This document shows positions 32,758 to 42,084 of a stretch of DNA of 64,000 bases, piece by piece (the stretch's first letter is position 1; every line of letters starts with the position of its first letter). Location of the stretch: NCBI RefSeq assembly GCF_018070575.1, contig NZ_JAGPXN010000001.1, forward strand, positions 806,001-870,000, read 5' to 3'. The position numbers were made by a program, and so were the translations under genes. The notes below the pieces were generated by a model. That model was given only the letters and a program-made list of their open reading frames with translations. It was not told the origin of the DNA and ran no database searches. Source of the stretch: Micromonospora sp. C31. Its GTDB lineage: Bacteria; Actinomycetota; Actinomycetes; Mycobacteriales; Micromonosporaceae.

Positions 32758-35621
32758 CGGTCCCCGCTTCCCCGAGAGTTCTCGCCCACCAGGGCGAGGA
32801 ACGCGTCCTCCAGGCGGCGCCGCGGCACCACCCGGTCCACTCCGATGCCGGCCCGCACCAGCTCGGCGACCACCTCGCTGCGGGCGGTGCCGTTGGTGTC
32901 CACCACGAGCTGGCCCTCGCCGTCGGGGAGCACCCGCACCCCGTGCAGGCCGTCCAGCACCGCCCGGGCGGCCTCCGGGTCGCTCACGTCGAACAGCACG
33001 CTGGGCGACTCGCCGACGATCTCCTCGACCGGGCCCGAGGCCACGATGCGGCCCTTGTTCACCACCACCGCGTGCGTGCAGGTCTGCTCCACCTCGGCGA
33101 GCAGGTGGCTGGAGACGAGCACCGCCCGGCCGTCCGTGGCGTAGCGCTGGAGCACCCGGCGCATCTCCGCGATCTGTGGCGGGTCGAGCCCGTCGGTCGG
33201 CTCGTCCAGCACCAGCAGCTCGGGCAGGCCCAGCATCGCCTGCGCGATCGCGAGGCGCTGCCGCATGCCGTGGCTGTAGTTCCTGATCCGCCGGTGCACG
33301 GAGTCGCCCAGACCGGCGATCTCCAGGGCCTGGTCGAAGTGCGCGTCCCCGGCCGGCCGCCCGGTGGCCCGCCAGTACGCCTCCAGGTTCGCAAGCCCCG
33401 ACAGGTGCGGCAGGAAACCCGGCCCCTCGACCAGCGCGCCGATGCGCGACAGCACCGGCGACCCGGGTACCAGCCGGTGCCCGAAGACGTAGATCTCGCC
33501 GGCGGTGGGCTGGGTCAGCCCCATCAGCACCCGCAGCGTGGTGGTCTTGCCCGCGCCGTTCGGGCCGAGCAGGCCGACGACCTGACCGGGGTGCACCTCG
33601 AAGTCCACGTTCGAGACGGCGACGAAGCCGTCCGCGTACTCCTTGCGGAGCTGCCGCACGGCCAGCGGGACGCCCGCGTACGCCGGGTGCACGGAGCTGT
33701 CCTGGCGGCGGTGCCGGCGGCGGAGGACGGCGACGACCACGACGAGCCCGACGGCGATCGCCGCGACCAGCCCGGCCAGCACCCAACGCCACACGGTGGC
33801 GGAGGTGGGGATCGGGTCGCCGGCGACAGTCGGCAGGCTGACCACGCTTCCGCCGGCCGAGACGGTGTGCACGGCCGGCTCGACCGGGGTGGCGTACGCC
33901 TGGTCGGAGGTCGCCACCACCACCCGCAGCCGGTGCCCGGCCTCGAACCGGCGCACGATGGCCGGCAGGGTGACGGTGACCGGCCGCGCCGCGTCGATCG
34001 TCGGCGGCAGGCCGGTGAGCCGGACCGGCGCGACCAGGCCGTTGGGCAGGGTGGCCGCGCCGTTGGGGGCGACGTCGTAGAGCTTGACGAAGAGCACCGC
34101 CTCCCCCGTCGGCGACGCCGCCCGGACGTCGACGGTCGGGGCGCCCACCACGTCCACCGCCTCGGCCAGCGGCTCCGACTCGAACCGGGCGTGCTGGCCG
34201 GGGACGTCCCCCGCCACGCCGCCGAGCAGCGCCGACAGCTCGCCGGCGAAGGGCACCGAGGAGATGGCGGCGGGGTTGCCGGCCGGCGGGTTGGCGACGG
34301 GCTGGGCGGGGCCGGCGACCGGTACGTCCCGGCGGGCCGTGCCGCCGAGGCCGGGATAGTCGGCGTAGCGGTAACCGGTGGCCACCAGTCCCCGGTCGAG
34401 GGCGTCGAAGCCGGCGATGCGGGACCAGGTGAAGTCGTCGCCCGGGGCCTCGCCCTCGCCCTTGACGTAGTGGTCGAGCCACTGCACGGTCAGGAACTTC
34501 ACCCGGTCCGAGTCGGTCTTCGGGCCCTCGCCGCCGTCGTGGCCGCCGGTGAACCAGGCCACCCGCACGGGCGTGCCGGTGGCGGCGATGCCACGGGCGT
34601 TGGCGTCCGCCTCGCCGAGCGGGAAGAGGGTGTCCGCCTCGCCCTGCACCAGCAGGGTCGGCGCCTTGATCCGATCGAGCACCCCGGCCGGGCTGGAGCG
34701 GCGCAGCAGGTCGACGGCGGCCTGGTCGGCCCGGCCCGTGGTGGCGATCCGCAGGTAGGCGGCGCAGATGTCGGCGGCGAACCGGCCGCACGCCGGGTCG
34801 GCGGCCCCGGCCGGGGCACGCCCCGGACCGGTGCCCGGGCCGGCGCCCGGCCCCGGGCTGGGCGGGCCGGCGGAGACGGGCGCCCCCTCGGGCTGGGCCG
34901 CACTCGCCCCGGAGAGCCCGGCCGGCCCGGAGCCGACGTTGCCGCCGCCGCCGAAGAACAGGCCGGCCCAGCCGGACTTGAAGACGCCCTCGGTGGGTTG
35001 CTTGCCGGTGCTCTCCGGCAGGAAGGAGCGGGACAGGTCGTTCCAGGTGATCATCGGCACGATCGCGTCGACGCGCTGGTCCTGCGCGGCGAGCAGCAGC
35101 GCCAGAGCACCGCCGTACGAGCCGCCGACGACGCCGACCTCCGGGTCCCCGGCGGCGTCGGTGCGGATGTCGGGGCGGGCGGCGAGCCAGTCCAGGAGAC
35201 GTTGGGCGTCGCGGACCTCGTAGTCCGGGTGGTCCAGGTGGATCTGCCCCCCGCTGCGGCCGAAGCCCCGCGCGGTCCAGGTGAGCACCGCGTAGCCGCG
35301 CCCGGCGAACTCCTCGGCGTCGGCGCGGACGGACTCCTTGGTGCCGCCGAAGCCGTGCGCCAGCAGCACCGCCGGCACTCTGTCGGCCGCCGAGGCGCCC
35401 TCGGGCAGGTAGAGCGTGGTGTCGAGGTCGACGGGCTCGTTCCCGGTCGGTCCGGAGCGGACCGCCACGAACGCCGCCTCGGTGCGGACGGTCGGCCCCT
35501 GCGGCACGACCGCCCAGGTCACGGCGGCGGCGAGCAGCACGACGACCGCCGCCGCGGCGACGGCACGCCGGCGGGTGGGCAGGGCACGCCGGATCCACGC
35601 GGCCGACAACGGCGATCTCAT
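32754..35621 (-). CDS. fusion of Xaa-Pro peptidase-like alpha/beta hydrolase and ABC ATPase
   Basis: 955 residues. A basic N-terminus and one membrane helix (AVAAAAVVVLLAAAVTWAVVP) export an alpha/beta hydrolase: HGFGGTKES, nucleophile VVGGSYGGALAL, Asp in QGEADTLFPLG, His in TGGHDGGEG. A jelly-roll domain like that of X-Pro dipeptidyl peptidases follows (RFEAGHRLRVVVATSD). A second helix (VLAGLVAAIAVGLVVVVAVL) leads to a cytoplasmic ABC ATPase: Walker A GLLGPNGAGKTTT, signature NYSHGMRQRLAIAQ, Walker B LLVLDEPTDGLD. TACCGT ends 7 nt before the ATG. The permease gene overlaps its stop. Confidence 0.88.
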   Translation of the reverse strand: MRSPLSAAWIRRALPTRRRAVAAAAVVVLLAAAVTWAVVPQGPTVRTEAAFVAVRSGPTGNEPVDLDTTLYLPEGASAADRVPAVLLAHGFGGTKESVRADAEEFAGRGYAVLTWTARGFGRSGGQIHLDHPDYEVRDAQRLLDWLAARPDIRTDAAGDPEVGVVGGSYGGALALLLAAQDQRVDAIVPMITWNDLSRSFLPESTGKQPTEGVFKSGWAGLFFGGGGNVGSGPAGLSGASAAQPEGAPVSAGPPSPGPGAGPGTGPGRAPAGAADPACGRFAADICAAYLRIATTGRADQAAVDLLRRSSPAGVLDRIKAPTLLVQGEADTLFPLGEADANARGIAATGTPVRVAWFTGGHDGGEGPKTDSDRVKFLTVQWLDHYVKGEGEAPGDDFTWSRIAGFDALDRGLVATGYRYADYPGLGGTARRDVPVAGPAQPVANPPAGNPAAISSVPFAGELSALLGGVAGDVPGQHARFESEPLAEAVDVVGAPTVDVRAASPTGEAVLFVKLYDVAPNGAATLPNGLVAPVRLTGLPPTIDAARPVTVTLPAIVRRFEAGHRLRVVVATSDQAYATPVEPAVHTVSAGGSVVSLPTVAGDPIPTSATVWRWVLAGLVAAIAVGLVVVVAVLRRRHRRQDSSVHPAYAGVPLAVRQLRKEYADGFVAVSNVDFEVHPGQVVGLLGPNGAGKTTTLRVLMGLTQPTAGEIYVFGHRLVPGSPVLSRIGALVEGPGFLPHLSGLANLEAYWRATGRPAGDAHFDQALEIAGLGDSVHRRIRNYSHGMRQRLAIAQAMLGLPELLVLDEPTDGLDPPQIAEMRRVLQRYATDGRAVLVSSHLLAEVEQTCTHAVVVNKGRIVASGPVEEIVGESPSVLFDVSDPEAARAVLDGLHGVRVLPDGEGQLVVDTNGTARSEVVAELVRAGIGVDRVVPRRRLEDAFLALVGENSRGSGDR

Positions 35622-35981
35622 TCGGCACACGGTACGGCCCGGACCCTGAGCGTTGGCTGAGATCCTCCGTACGTCCGTCCGGTTGATCCGATCGGCGTCG
35701 TGATCGCGCGGTCCAGACCGTCTCACGAAGATGAATTCGGATCACGTGAATTCCGATGTTCGTCGGAAATCCACTCCGATCCATCCTTGTCACTCCCCGT
35801 ACCGACACCCTGTGTGCCCGGCGAATCACCCAGCGGCCACTTCGGGCTTCATGCCGCAAAGCTGACTGTTCAGCAGCCGGATCAGCTCCCCGCCGGTCGG
35901 TTACTTTTCCGGTCCGGTGCACGGGACCACCGTCGACCCCGACACCCCCGCCATCCCGCGCGCCCGCCGGAGGAGACAGAC
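35622..35981. other. 360-bp divergent intergenic region
   Basis: It separates the hydrolase-ABC gene from the conservon-associated sensor. The stretch around 35735-35800 is AT-rich for this genome and includes the palindrome TCACGTGA flanked by diverged CGGAT / ATTCCG arms. It is a plausible regulator site for the rightward operon; I cannot place a convincing -35/-10 pair there. Confidence 0.4.
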
Positions 35982-37163
35982 ATGCCAGTCCCCGCGCCGC
36001 CGGCCCGCCGGCGGCCCACCGTCGTGGGCCGCGTACTGCCGCTGCTGCTCCTCGTCGCCCTGCTCGCGCCGATGACTCTGCTCTTCGTCCAGACCTGGCG
36101 GCTCACGGCCGACGATCGGGACCTGGCCAGCCGGGAACGGCTGGGCGTGGAGTACCTGCGCGCCCTCGCCCCGGTCACCCACGCCCTGGTCGACGCCCAG
36201 TCCGCCGCCGTCGCCGCCCGCCCCGCCGACAGCGCGGCGCTGACCCGCGCCGTCGAGGCCGCCGCCGCCGTCGACACGCGGATCGGCGACGAGTTGCGCA
36301 CCCAGGAACGCTGGGCCGGCCTGCGGGCCAGGATCGAGGCGCTGGGCGCCCGCGGCCCCGCCGACCCGGAGGCGGCCTTCGCCGCGTACGGCGAGGCCAC
36401 CGATCTGCTGCTGGCCCTGCACGGCAAGGTCCGGGAGACCTCCGGGCTGGTCCGCGACCCCCGGTCGGACTCGTTCTTCCTCCAGCACGCGAGCCGGGAC
36501 CTGCCCGAGACGGTGGTGGCGACCGGCCGGCTGGCCGACCTGGCCGTGCTCGCCGCCGACCGCCCCGCCGCCGACCGGAACCGCAGCGCGGTCGAGATCG
36601 CCGCCCTCCGGGTGGCCGTCCTCACCCCGGCCGGCGACCTCGTCACCGACCTGCGGGCCGCCGTGGACAGCTCGGAGAGCGCCGACCTCGGCGCGAGCGT
36701 GCTGACCCCGCTCGACACCTACCAGCGGGCCGTCGAGGCGTTGGCGGCCCACTCCGCCCCGACCGGCCGTGACGCGGTGGCCGACCAGGCGCGCATCGCC
36801 GGCGCCCGGGTCAACGCGCAGACCGCCGCCGAGCAGCTCCAACCCGTCATCCTGGACGAGCTGGACGCGCTGCTCGCCGGACGCCTCGGCGACCTGGACC
36901 GCGACCGCTGGTTGACCGTGGCGGCCGGGGTGCTGGCCGTCGTGCTGTGGGCGGCACTCGGCGCGGTGTGGCTGGCCGCCGCCCGCCGGGCCCGGCGGCG
37001 CGCGGCACGGGCCCGACTCGAACGGGACGGCACCGCCGCCCCACCGGAGGAGACGCCGTGGCGGCCGACCGCCGCCCGGAGCGCCGAAGCCCGTCGACTC
37101 CAGCCGGTGGGGCCGACCCGCGAGCCCGGCGCGCATTGGGGGCCCTCCGATGCTGCTCGCTAG
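35982..37163 (+). CDS. two-helix membrane protein with extracellular helical sensor-like domain
   Basis: 393 residues. Helix 1 (VVGRVLPLLLLVALLAPMTLLFVQTW), then about 290 residues of Ala/Leu-rich helices outside the cell, then helix 2 (WLTVAAGVLAVVLWAALGAVWLAAA) and a short basic and Pro-rich cytoplasmic tail. There is no HAMP, kinase or cyclase domain. It looks like the sensing half of a chemoreceptor or histidine kinase. GGAGGAG precedes the ATG; its 3' end overlaps the conservon kinase by 14 nt, so it is probably co-expressed and may present a ligand signal to it. Confidence 0.7.
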   Translation: MPVPAPPARRRPTVVGRVLPLLLLVALLAPMTLLFVQTWRLTADDRDLASRERLGVEYLRALAPVTHALVDAQSAAVAARPADSAALTRAVEAAAAVDTRIGDELRTQERWAGLRARIEALGARGPADPEAAFAAYGEATDLLLALHGKVRETSGLVRDPRSDSFFLQHASRDLPETVVATGRLADLAVLAADRPAADRNRSAVEIAALRVAVLTPAGDLVTDLRAAVDSSESADLGASVLTPLDTYQRAVEALAAHSAPTGRDAVADQARIAGARVNAQTAAEQLQPVILDELDALLAGRLGDLDRDRWLTVAAGVLAVVLWAALGAVWLAAARRARRRAARARLERDGTAAPPEETPWRPTAARSAEARRLQPVGPTREPGAHWGPSDAAR

Positions 37164-39816
37164 GCTCCGGATCCGGGGCAAGCTCGCGCTGCTCGTGGTC
37201 ATCCCGCTGCTCAGCATCGTGGGTCTGGCCGTGCCGGCGGTGCTCGACCGGGTGGCCGCCGCGCAGCGGGCCGGCGACATCGCCGAACGGGTCCGCGTCG
37301 CCAGCCGCATCGGCACCCTCGTGCAGGACCTGCAACAGGAACGCGTCCTCTCCGTCGGCCTGCTGCTCGGCCGGGTCACCCGCACCGAACTGGTGCAGCG
37401 GACGGCCAGCGTGGACGACCGGGTCGCCGACCTGCGGGCCACCCGGGGCGACCGGCTGCAGCCGCGGGTGGCCGAGGCCCTCAGCCGCGTACGCGGGCTG
37501 ACCGACCTGCGGGCCGCCGTACTCGCCGGGACCGCCACCCCGGACCAGATCATGGCCGCGTACGGGCCGGTCAACGCGGCGCTGATCGAGTCGCTGCGGC
37601 TACCGTTCGGCGTGGACACGGAGACGGCGGCGGGACGGCAGGTGCTGGCCCTGGACGGGCTGCTGCGCGCCGACGAGGGGCTGGCCGCCTGCGCCACCCT
37701 GATCGTGCTCGTCAAGGCCACCGGGGAGCCCCGGGTGAGCGCCTCGTTCGTCGCCTGCATGGCCGCGCTGCGGGTGGACAACCAGCGGTTCCGCAGCCTG
37801 ATCACGCCGGAGCAGTTCGCGCTGGCGAGGCTCAACGACGCGGCCGTGGCCGCCCGGACCAACGCGACCTTCCTCACCACGAGCGTGCTGGACCCGGCCG
37901 GCGCGACCAGGGACATCCCGCTGGACGCGCTCTTCCCGGCGGTCCGCTCGATGATCACCTTCGGGCAGTTCATCGAGAAGAAGCTCGTCGCCGACGTCAT
38001 CGCCGAGGTGACCAGACAGCAGCGCCGGGCGCTGACCGAGGCGCACCTGGTCGGTGGGCTCGCCACCCTGATCCTCGTGGGGGTGGTGCTGCTCAGCGTG
38101 GCCGTCGCCCGGACGGTGGCCCGGCCGCTGACCCGGCTCACCCGCTCCGCCGACCGGGTGGCCCGGGTCGCCGAGGCGGAGCTGACCCGGGTCGCCGACG
38201 ACGAGACCGAGGGCGCCGCGCCGGTGCGCCTCGACCCGGTCGACGTGCGGGCCCGCGACGAGATCGGCGACCTGGCCCGCGCCTTCGACCGGGTGCAGAG
38301 CACCGCCGCCCGGCTCGTCGAACGGCAGGTCGCCGGCCGGCGCAACGTGGCGCAGATGTTCGGCCACGTCGGCCGCCGTACGCAGAACCTCGTCGGCCGG
38401 CAGATCGCGCTGATCGACCGGCTGGAGCGGCAGGAGACCGATCCCGGCCGGCTGGAGCACCTGTACCGGCTCGACCACATCTCCAGCCGGCTGCGCCGCA
38501 ACGCCGGCAGCCTGGTGGTGCTCTCCGGCTCGGCCGGGGCGGACCCGCACGTGGCGCCGGTGCCGCTCGGCGACGTGGTCCGGCTGGCGCTGGGCGAGAT
38601 CGAGGACTACACCCGCGTCGACGTACGGGTTCCGCCGGGCGTGTCGGTGGCGCCCGGCACCGTGGGCGACCTCGTCCTGGCGCTGGCCGAGCTGATGGAG
38701 AACGCGACCGTCTTCTCCCCGCCGCACACCCGGGTCACCGTGGACGGCGAACAGGCCGGCTCCGGGGCGCGGCTGACCGTCATCGACCGGGGTATCGGCA
38801 TGACCCAGGAACGGCTGGCGGAGGAGAACGCCCGGCTCACCCGGCGGGAGCGGCTCGATCTGGCGCCGACCGAGCTGCTGGGGCTCTTCGTGGTGGGCCG
38901 GCTGGCCCGCCGGCACGGCTGGGCGGTGCGGCTGGCGCCGACCGCCGGTGGCGGGGTGACCGCCCACCTGGAGGTCCCGGAGACGTCGCTGGTGATCCAC
39001 CGCGCCGAGCGGACCGGCGTGACCGTGGCCCGGGCCGCCGTACCCGCCCGCGACCGGCGCTCCACCGCCGACGCGCCGGCGGCCGCCCGGCCGCACGCTC
39101 CGGCCGTCGCGACGCCGGAGGTCACCGGACCTGCCCCCGCCCGGGCACACGCCGCGACCGTCGCGGCGCCGGAGGCCGCCCGGCCCCGCGCGGCGGCCGT
39201 CGAGGCGCCGGAAGTCGCCCGGCCCCACGCTGCGGCCGTCGAGGCGCCGGAAGTCGCCCGGCCCCACGCTGCGGCCGTCGAGGCGCCGGAAGTCGCCCGG
39301 CCCCACGCTGCGGTCGGGGCGGCGCCGCAGGCCCCGCCGGCCGGGTTCGACGCGGCGCTGCTGAGCCGCGTCACCCGCAGCATGGAGTCCGGCGCCTCCT
39401 GGGACGCGTTCGGCTCCGGCGACGAGCCGGAGGCACCGACCGGCGCCGCCCCGACGGGCATCCGGCAGCGCGTGCCGGGCGCCACCCTGCGACCGGCCGA
39501 GCCGCCCGCGGTGGGGCCGGCGCAAGCCACCGGCGTGGATCCGGCGGCCGCCCGCGCCCTCGTCGAGGCGGTCGAGTCGGGCGTACGCCGGGCCGAGGTC
39601 GGCCGCCGTACGCCGGACGGCACGGTGCCGGGTCGGCTGACCCGGCGGGTGCCCGGGGCGAACCTGACCGCCACCCCGGCCCGTCAGCCCGACAGCCCGC
39701 ACCTGGGCAATCCGGACGAGGTCCGCGACCTCCTCACCGAGTTCGAGGCGGGCGTCGCCCGCGCTCTGCGTGAAGTCAGCCAAGACCACCGCTACGAAGA
39801 GGGAACATCACGGTGA
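37150..39816 (+). CDS. cvnA: conservon sensor kinase: NIT domain, HAMP, HATPase (CvnA)
   Basis: 888 residues. Helix 1 near residue 20, an extracellular nitrate/nitrite-sensor-like domain (residues of about 45-300), helix 2 (LVGGLATLILVGVVLLSVAVAR), HAMP, then a dimerisation region with the pseudo-H-box LYRLDHISSRLRRNAGSL, typical of CvnA proteins. The ATPase motifs are LAELMENATVFSPPH and VIDRGIGM. The last 300 residues are disordered, with three 13-residue repeats and RQRVPGATL / TRRVPGANL motifs. It probably relays signal to the roadblock and GTPase partners downstream. The start overlaps the upstream sensor gene. Confidence 0.88.
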   Translation: MLLARLRIRGKLALLVVIPLLSIVGLAVPAVLDRVAAAQRAGDIAERVRVASRIGTLVQDLQQERVLSVGLLLGRVTRTELVQRTASVDDRVADLRATRGDRLQPRVAEALSRVRGLTDLRAAVLAGTATPDQIMAAYGPVNAALIESLRLPFGVDTETAAGRQVLALDGLLRADEGLAACATLIVLVKATGEPRVSASFVACMAALRVDNQRFRSLITPEQFALARLNDAAVAARTNATFLTTSVLDPAGATRDIPLDALFPAVRSMITFGQFIEKKLVADVIAEVTRQQRRALTEAHLVGGLATLILVGVVLLSVAVARTVARPLTRLTRSADRVARVAEAELTRVADDETEGAAPVRLDPVDVRARDEIGDLARAFDRVQSTAARLVERQVAGRRNVAQMFGHVGRRTQNLVGRQIALIDRLERQETDPGRLEHLYRLDHISSRLRRNAGSLVVLSGSAGADPHVAPVPLGDVVRLALGEIEDYTRVDVRVPPGVSVAPGTVGDLVLALAELMENATVFSPPHTRVTVDGEQAGSGARLTVIDRGIGMTQERLAEENARLTRRERLDLAPTELLGLFVVGRLARRHGWAVRLAPTAGGGVTAHLEVPETSLVIHRAERTGVTVARAAVPARDRRSTADAPAAARPHAPAVATPEVTGPAPARAHAATVAAPEAARPRAAAVEAPEVARPHAAAVEAPEVARPHAAAVEAPEVARPHAAVGAAPQAPPAGFDAALLSRVTRSMESGASWDAFGSGDEPEAPTGAAPTGIRQRVPGATLRPAEPPAVGPAQATGVDPAAARALVEAVESGVRRAEVGRRTPDGTVPGRLTRRVPGANLTATPARQPDSPHLGNPDEVRDLLTEFEAGVARALREVSQDHRYEEGTSR
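39193..39309 (+). repeat. 39-bp in-frame tandem repeat, three copies
   Basis: The unit begins GCGGCCGTCGAGGCGCCGGA and encodes AAVEAPEVARPHA in the disordered tail of the conservon kinase. Copies are nearly identical, so the expansion is recent. Confidence 0.85.
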
Positions 39817-40283
39817 CCAGCCCCTTCCTGCACGACAACGTCGACCACCAGAGCCCGGGCACCGGGGACCTGAGCCAGGAGGCGCGCACCTTCAACTGGT
39901 TGCTGGACTCCTTCACCTCCAGCACCGCCGGCGTGCTGGAGGCGATCGCCGTCTCGTCGGACGGGCTGCTGATGGCCATGTCGGCGATCAAGGACCGCTC
40001 CAACGCGGAGCGGCTCGCCGCCGTGGTCTCCGGCATGACGAGCCTCGCCGGTGGGGCCGCGAGCTGGTACGCCCTCGGCGGGCTGAACCGGGTGGTCGTG
40101 GACATGGCCGAGGGCTACCTGCTGATCAGCGCGATCAGCAGCGGTTCGGTGCTCGGCGTGGTCGCCGACCGGTCGGCGAACCTCGGCACCGTCGCCTACG
40201 AGATGACGCTCTTCGCCGGCCGGGCCGGTGGCGCCCTCACCCCGAGACTGATCGCCGAACTGAAGAACGCCGCCCAGCAATGA
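39813..40283 (+). CDS. cvnB: roadblock/LC7 domain protein (CvnB)
   Basis: 156 residues. The roadblock/LC7 fold begins ARTFNWLLDSFTSSTAGVLEAIAVSSDGLLMAMS and ends ANLGTVAYEMTLFAGRAG, as in conservon B proteins and MglB. Such proteins act as GTPase-activating or scaffolding partners for the conservon GTPase. GTG overlaps the kinase stop as GTGA, so translation is coupled. Confidence 0.9.
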   Translation: MTSPFLHDNVDHQSPGTGDLSQEARTFNWLLDSFTSSTAGVLEAIAVSSDGLLMAMSAIKDRSNAERLAAVVSGMTSLAGGAASWYALGGLNRVVVDMAEGYLLISAISSGSVLGVVADRSANLGTVAYEMTLFAGRAGGALTPRLIAELKNAAQQ

Positions 40284-40753
40284 CCCCGGAGGTCGTCGGC
40301 GGGGAACCGGACCCGGAGCCCACGATCCGGATCCGGCCCTACCTGCGCGCGTCGTCCTCGTACGATGCCCGGCCCGGCCTGCCGGCGGCCACGGCCGCGC
40401 CGACGCCCGAGGACGGGCCGGCGGGCCCGCGTCCGTTCGTGCTCACCGCCGGGCGGGTGGCCGGCGCCGACCCGACGATCGGGCTGGAGACGCAGGTGAC
40501 CGCCCGGCCGGCGACCGACCGGTCCGCGCAGCTGACCCGGCTGGCGCCCGAGTTGCAGGAGATCGTCTCGCTCTGCGGTGAGCCGATCTCGGTCGCCGAG
40601 ATCTCCGCCCGGACCCGGTTGCACTTCGGCGTCACCCGGGTGCTGGTCGGCGACCTCCGCGCGGCGGGCCACCTGGACGTGCACGACGGCGCCGACATCC
40701 TCGACCCCGACATCATCCTGCGAGTGATTGATGGACTCCGTGCGATCTCCTGA
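40280..40753 (+). CDS. cvnC: DUF742 protein (CvnC)
   Basis: 157 residues. The N-terminus is disordered (TIRIRPYLRASSSYDARPG). The DUF742 winged-helix-like core reads FVLTAGRVAG, then LAPELQEIVSLCGEPISVAEISARTRLHFGVTRVLVGDLRAAGHL. DUF742 proteins are the third conservon component, believed to link the kinase or roadblock complex to the GTPase. ATGA overlap with the roadblock gene. Confidence 0.9.
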   Translation: MTPEVVGGEPDPEPTIRIRPYLRASSSYDARPGLPAATAAPTPEDGPAGPRPFVLTAGRVAGADPTIGLETQVTARPATDRSAQLTRLAPELQEIVSLCGEPISVAEISARTRLHFGVTRVLVGDLRAAGHLDVHDGADILDPDIILRVIDGLRAIS

Positions 40754-41468
40754 ATGGCCGGTCGCCCCGCTGGGCGGGATCGCCGCCAACAGCGCCGCCG
40801 CCCGGTACGGCTCCCCCGCCGGGCCGCAGCCCGCCGCGTCCGCTCCGACGCCGCCCCGGTCGCCGGCCACCGGGGTGGCCGCGGTGCCCCGGCCCGCGCC
40901 GGCCGCCGCGCCGCCCATCCCCGTCAAGATCCTCATCGCCGGCGGCTTCGGGGTCGGCAAGACCACCACGGTCGGCGCGATCTCCGAGATCGCCCCGCTC
41001 ACCACCGAGGCGGAGATGACCAGCGCCGGGATCGGCATCGACGACCCGGGCGTACGCTCCGCGAAGACCACCACCACGGTGGCGATGGACTTCGGCTGCG
41101 TCACCATCGACCGCAGCCTGAAGCTCTACCTCTTCGGCACGCCCGGCCAGGCCCGCTTCGGCTTCATGTGGGACGACCTGGCCCGGGGGGCGCTCGGCGC
41201 CCTCGTCGTGGTGGACAGCGCCCGGCTGGACGACTGCTACCCGGCGATCGACTTCTTCGAGCGGGCCGGCATGCCCTTCGTGGTCGGGGTGAACGCCTTC
41301 GACGGGCGGCTGGCCCACGATCTCGACGCGATCCGCTGGGCACTGGCCGTCGGCGACCACGTGCCCCTGGTGCAGTTCGACGCCCGGGACCGGCTCTCGG
41401 TGCGGGACGCCCTGCTGGTCGTCCTGGACCGCGCACTCGAGCGGGCCACCCGGGAGAGGAAGTCCTGA
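40731..41468 (+). CDS. cvnD: conservon Ras-like small GTPase (CvnD) with N-terminal extension
   Basis: 245 residues. P-loop AGGFGVGKTTT (about residue 70), switch region TSAGIGIDDPG, DxxG-like LFGTPGQARFGFMWDD, and NAFD in place of NKxD. The C-terminal half is complete. It is longer than the usual 190-200 residues because of a Pro/Ala-rich N-terminal 60 residues. The start ATG (40731) overlaps cvnC by 23 nt; an adjacent TTG is possible. It should cycle GTP under CvnB control. Confidence 0.9.
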   Translation: MDSVRSPEWPVAPLGGIAANSAAARYGSPAGPQPAASAPTPPRSPATGVAAVPRPAPAAAPPIPVKILIAGGFGVGKTTTVGAISEIAPLTTEAEMTSAGIGIDDPGVRSAKTTTTVAMDFGCVTIDRSLKLYLFGTPGQARFGFMWDDLARGALGALVVVDSARLDDCYPAIDFFERAGMPFVVGVNAFDGRLAHDLDAIRWALAVGDHVPLVQFDARDRLSVRDALLVVLDRALERATRERKS

Positions 41469-41513
41469 GCCGTTCCGGCGGTTCGACCCGTTTCACGAGA
41501 AGGGGTGGTCGTG

Positions 41514-42062
41514 ATGAGAGGTGGACTCGACGAGACACTGGCCCGGATGGCCCGCCGCGAGGAGGCGCTGCGCCGACGGGCCGCCGACGCGGAGGCGGCG
41601 GGCGGGGAGGCCGCCGCCCCGACGGAGGCGCGAGGCGGCTCCGACCCGGGCCGCGTCGAGGCCCGGGGCGAGGGGCGCAACGCCGGACCGGGCTGGGCGG
41701 ACACGAGGCGGGGTCCGGAACCCCGCGACCCCGTCACGGAGGTCGCCGAGGCCGTCCGCCGGGTGGTGGCCGGTCACCCCGGCACGGCGGTCAGCCTCCG
41801 GGTGGAGCACGACGGGCAGGCGTACCCGCTGCGGGTCGCCTGGACCGACGTGGGCGTCACGGTCGGCACGGAGGTCGCCGCGCCGCCGCCGGCCTGGCCG
41901 ATGTCGGTCAAGACGGTGCCGGCCTGGGCGCCGGCCCGGGAAGGGCTGACCCCCGACCCGGCGGGGCGGCTGGCCGAACTGATCCGCCGCGACCCCTCCC
42001 TGCTCAACGACGGTGACGGCCCCCACGGGCCACGGAACGTGCCGGGGGCGGGCGCGGCGTGA
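41514..42062 (+). CDS. hypothetical protein downstream of conservon
   Basis: 182 residues. The first 75 residues are charged and helical (LDETLARMARREEALRRRAADAEAAGG), perhaps coiled coil. The C-terminal part VSLRVEHDGQAYPLRVAWTDVGVTVGTEV looks like a small beta fold, followed by PDPAGRLAELIRRDPSLLNDG. I do not recognise it. GAGAAGGGG lies about 9 nt before the ATG; a GTG at 41511 is equally placed. It shares strand and close spacing with cvnD (45 nt) and the AAA gene (22 nt). Confidence 0.6.
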   Translation: MRGGLDETLARMARREEALRRRAADAEAAGGEAAAPTEARGGSDPGRVEARGEGRNAGPGWADTRRGPEPRDPVTEVAEAVRRVVAGHPGTAVSLRVEHDGQAYPLRVAWTDVGVTVGTEVAAPPPAWPMSVKTVPAWAPAREGLTPDPAGRLAELIRRDPSLLNDGDGPHGPRNVPGAGAA

Positions 42063-42084
42063 CCACGGCGGCTAGGGTCGGGCG

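Noticed and set aside
39193..39309. CRISPR-like or mobile repeat in the conservon kinase
   Set aside because: The 39-bp units are head to tail, in frame and encode a 13-residue protein repeat. It is a minisatellite.
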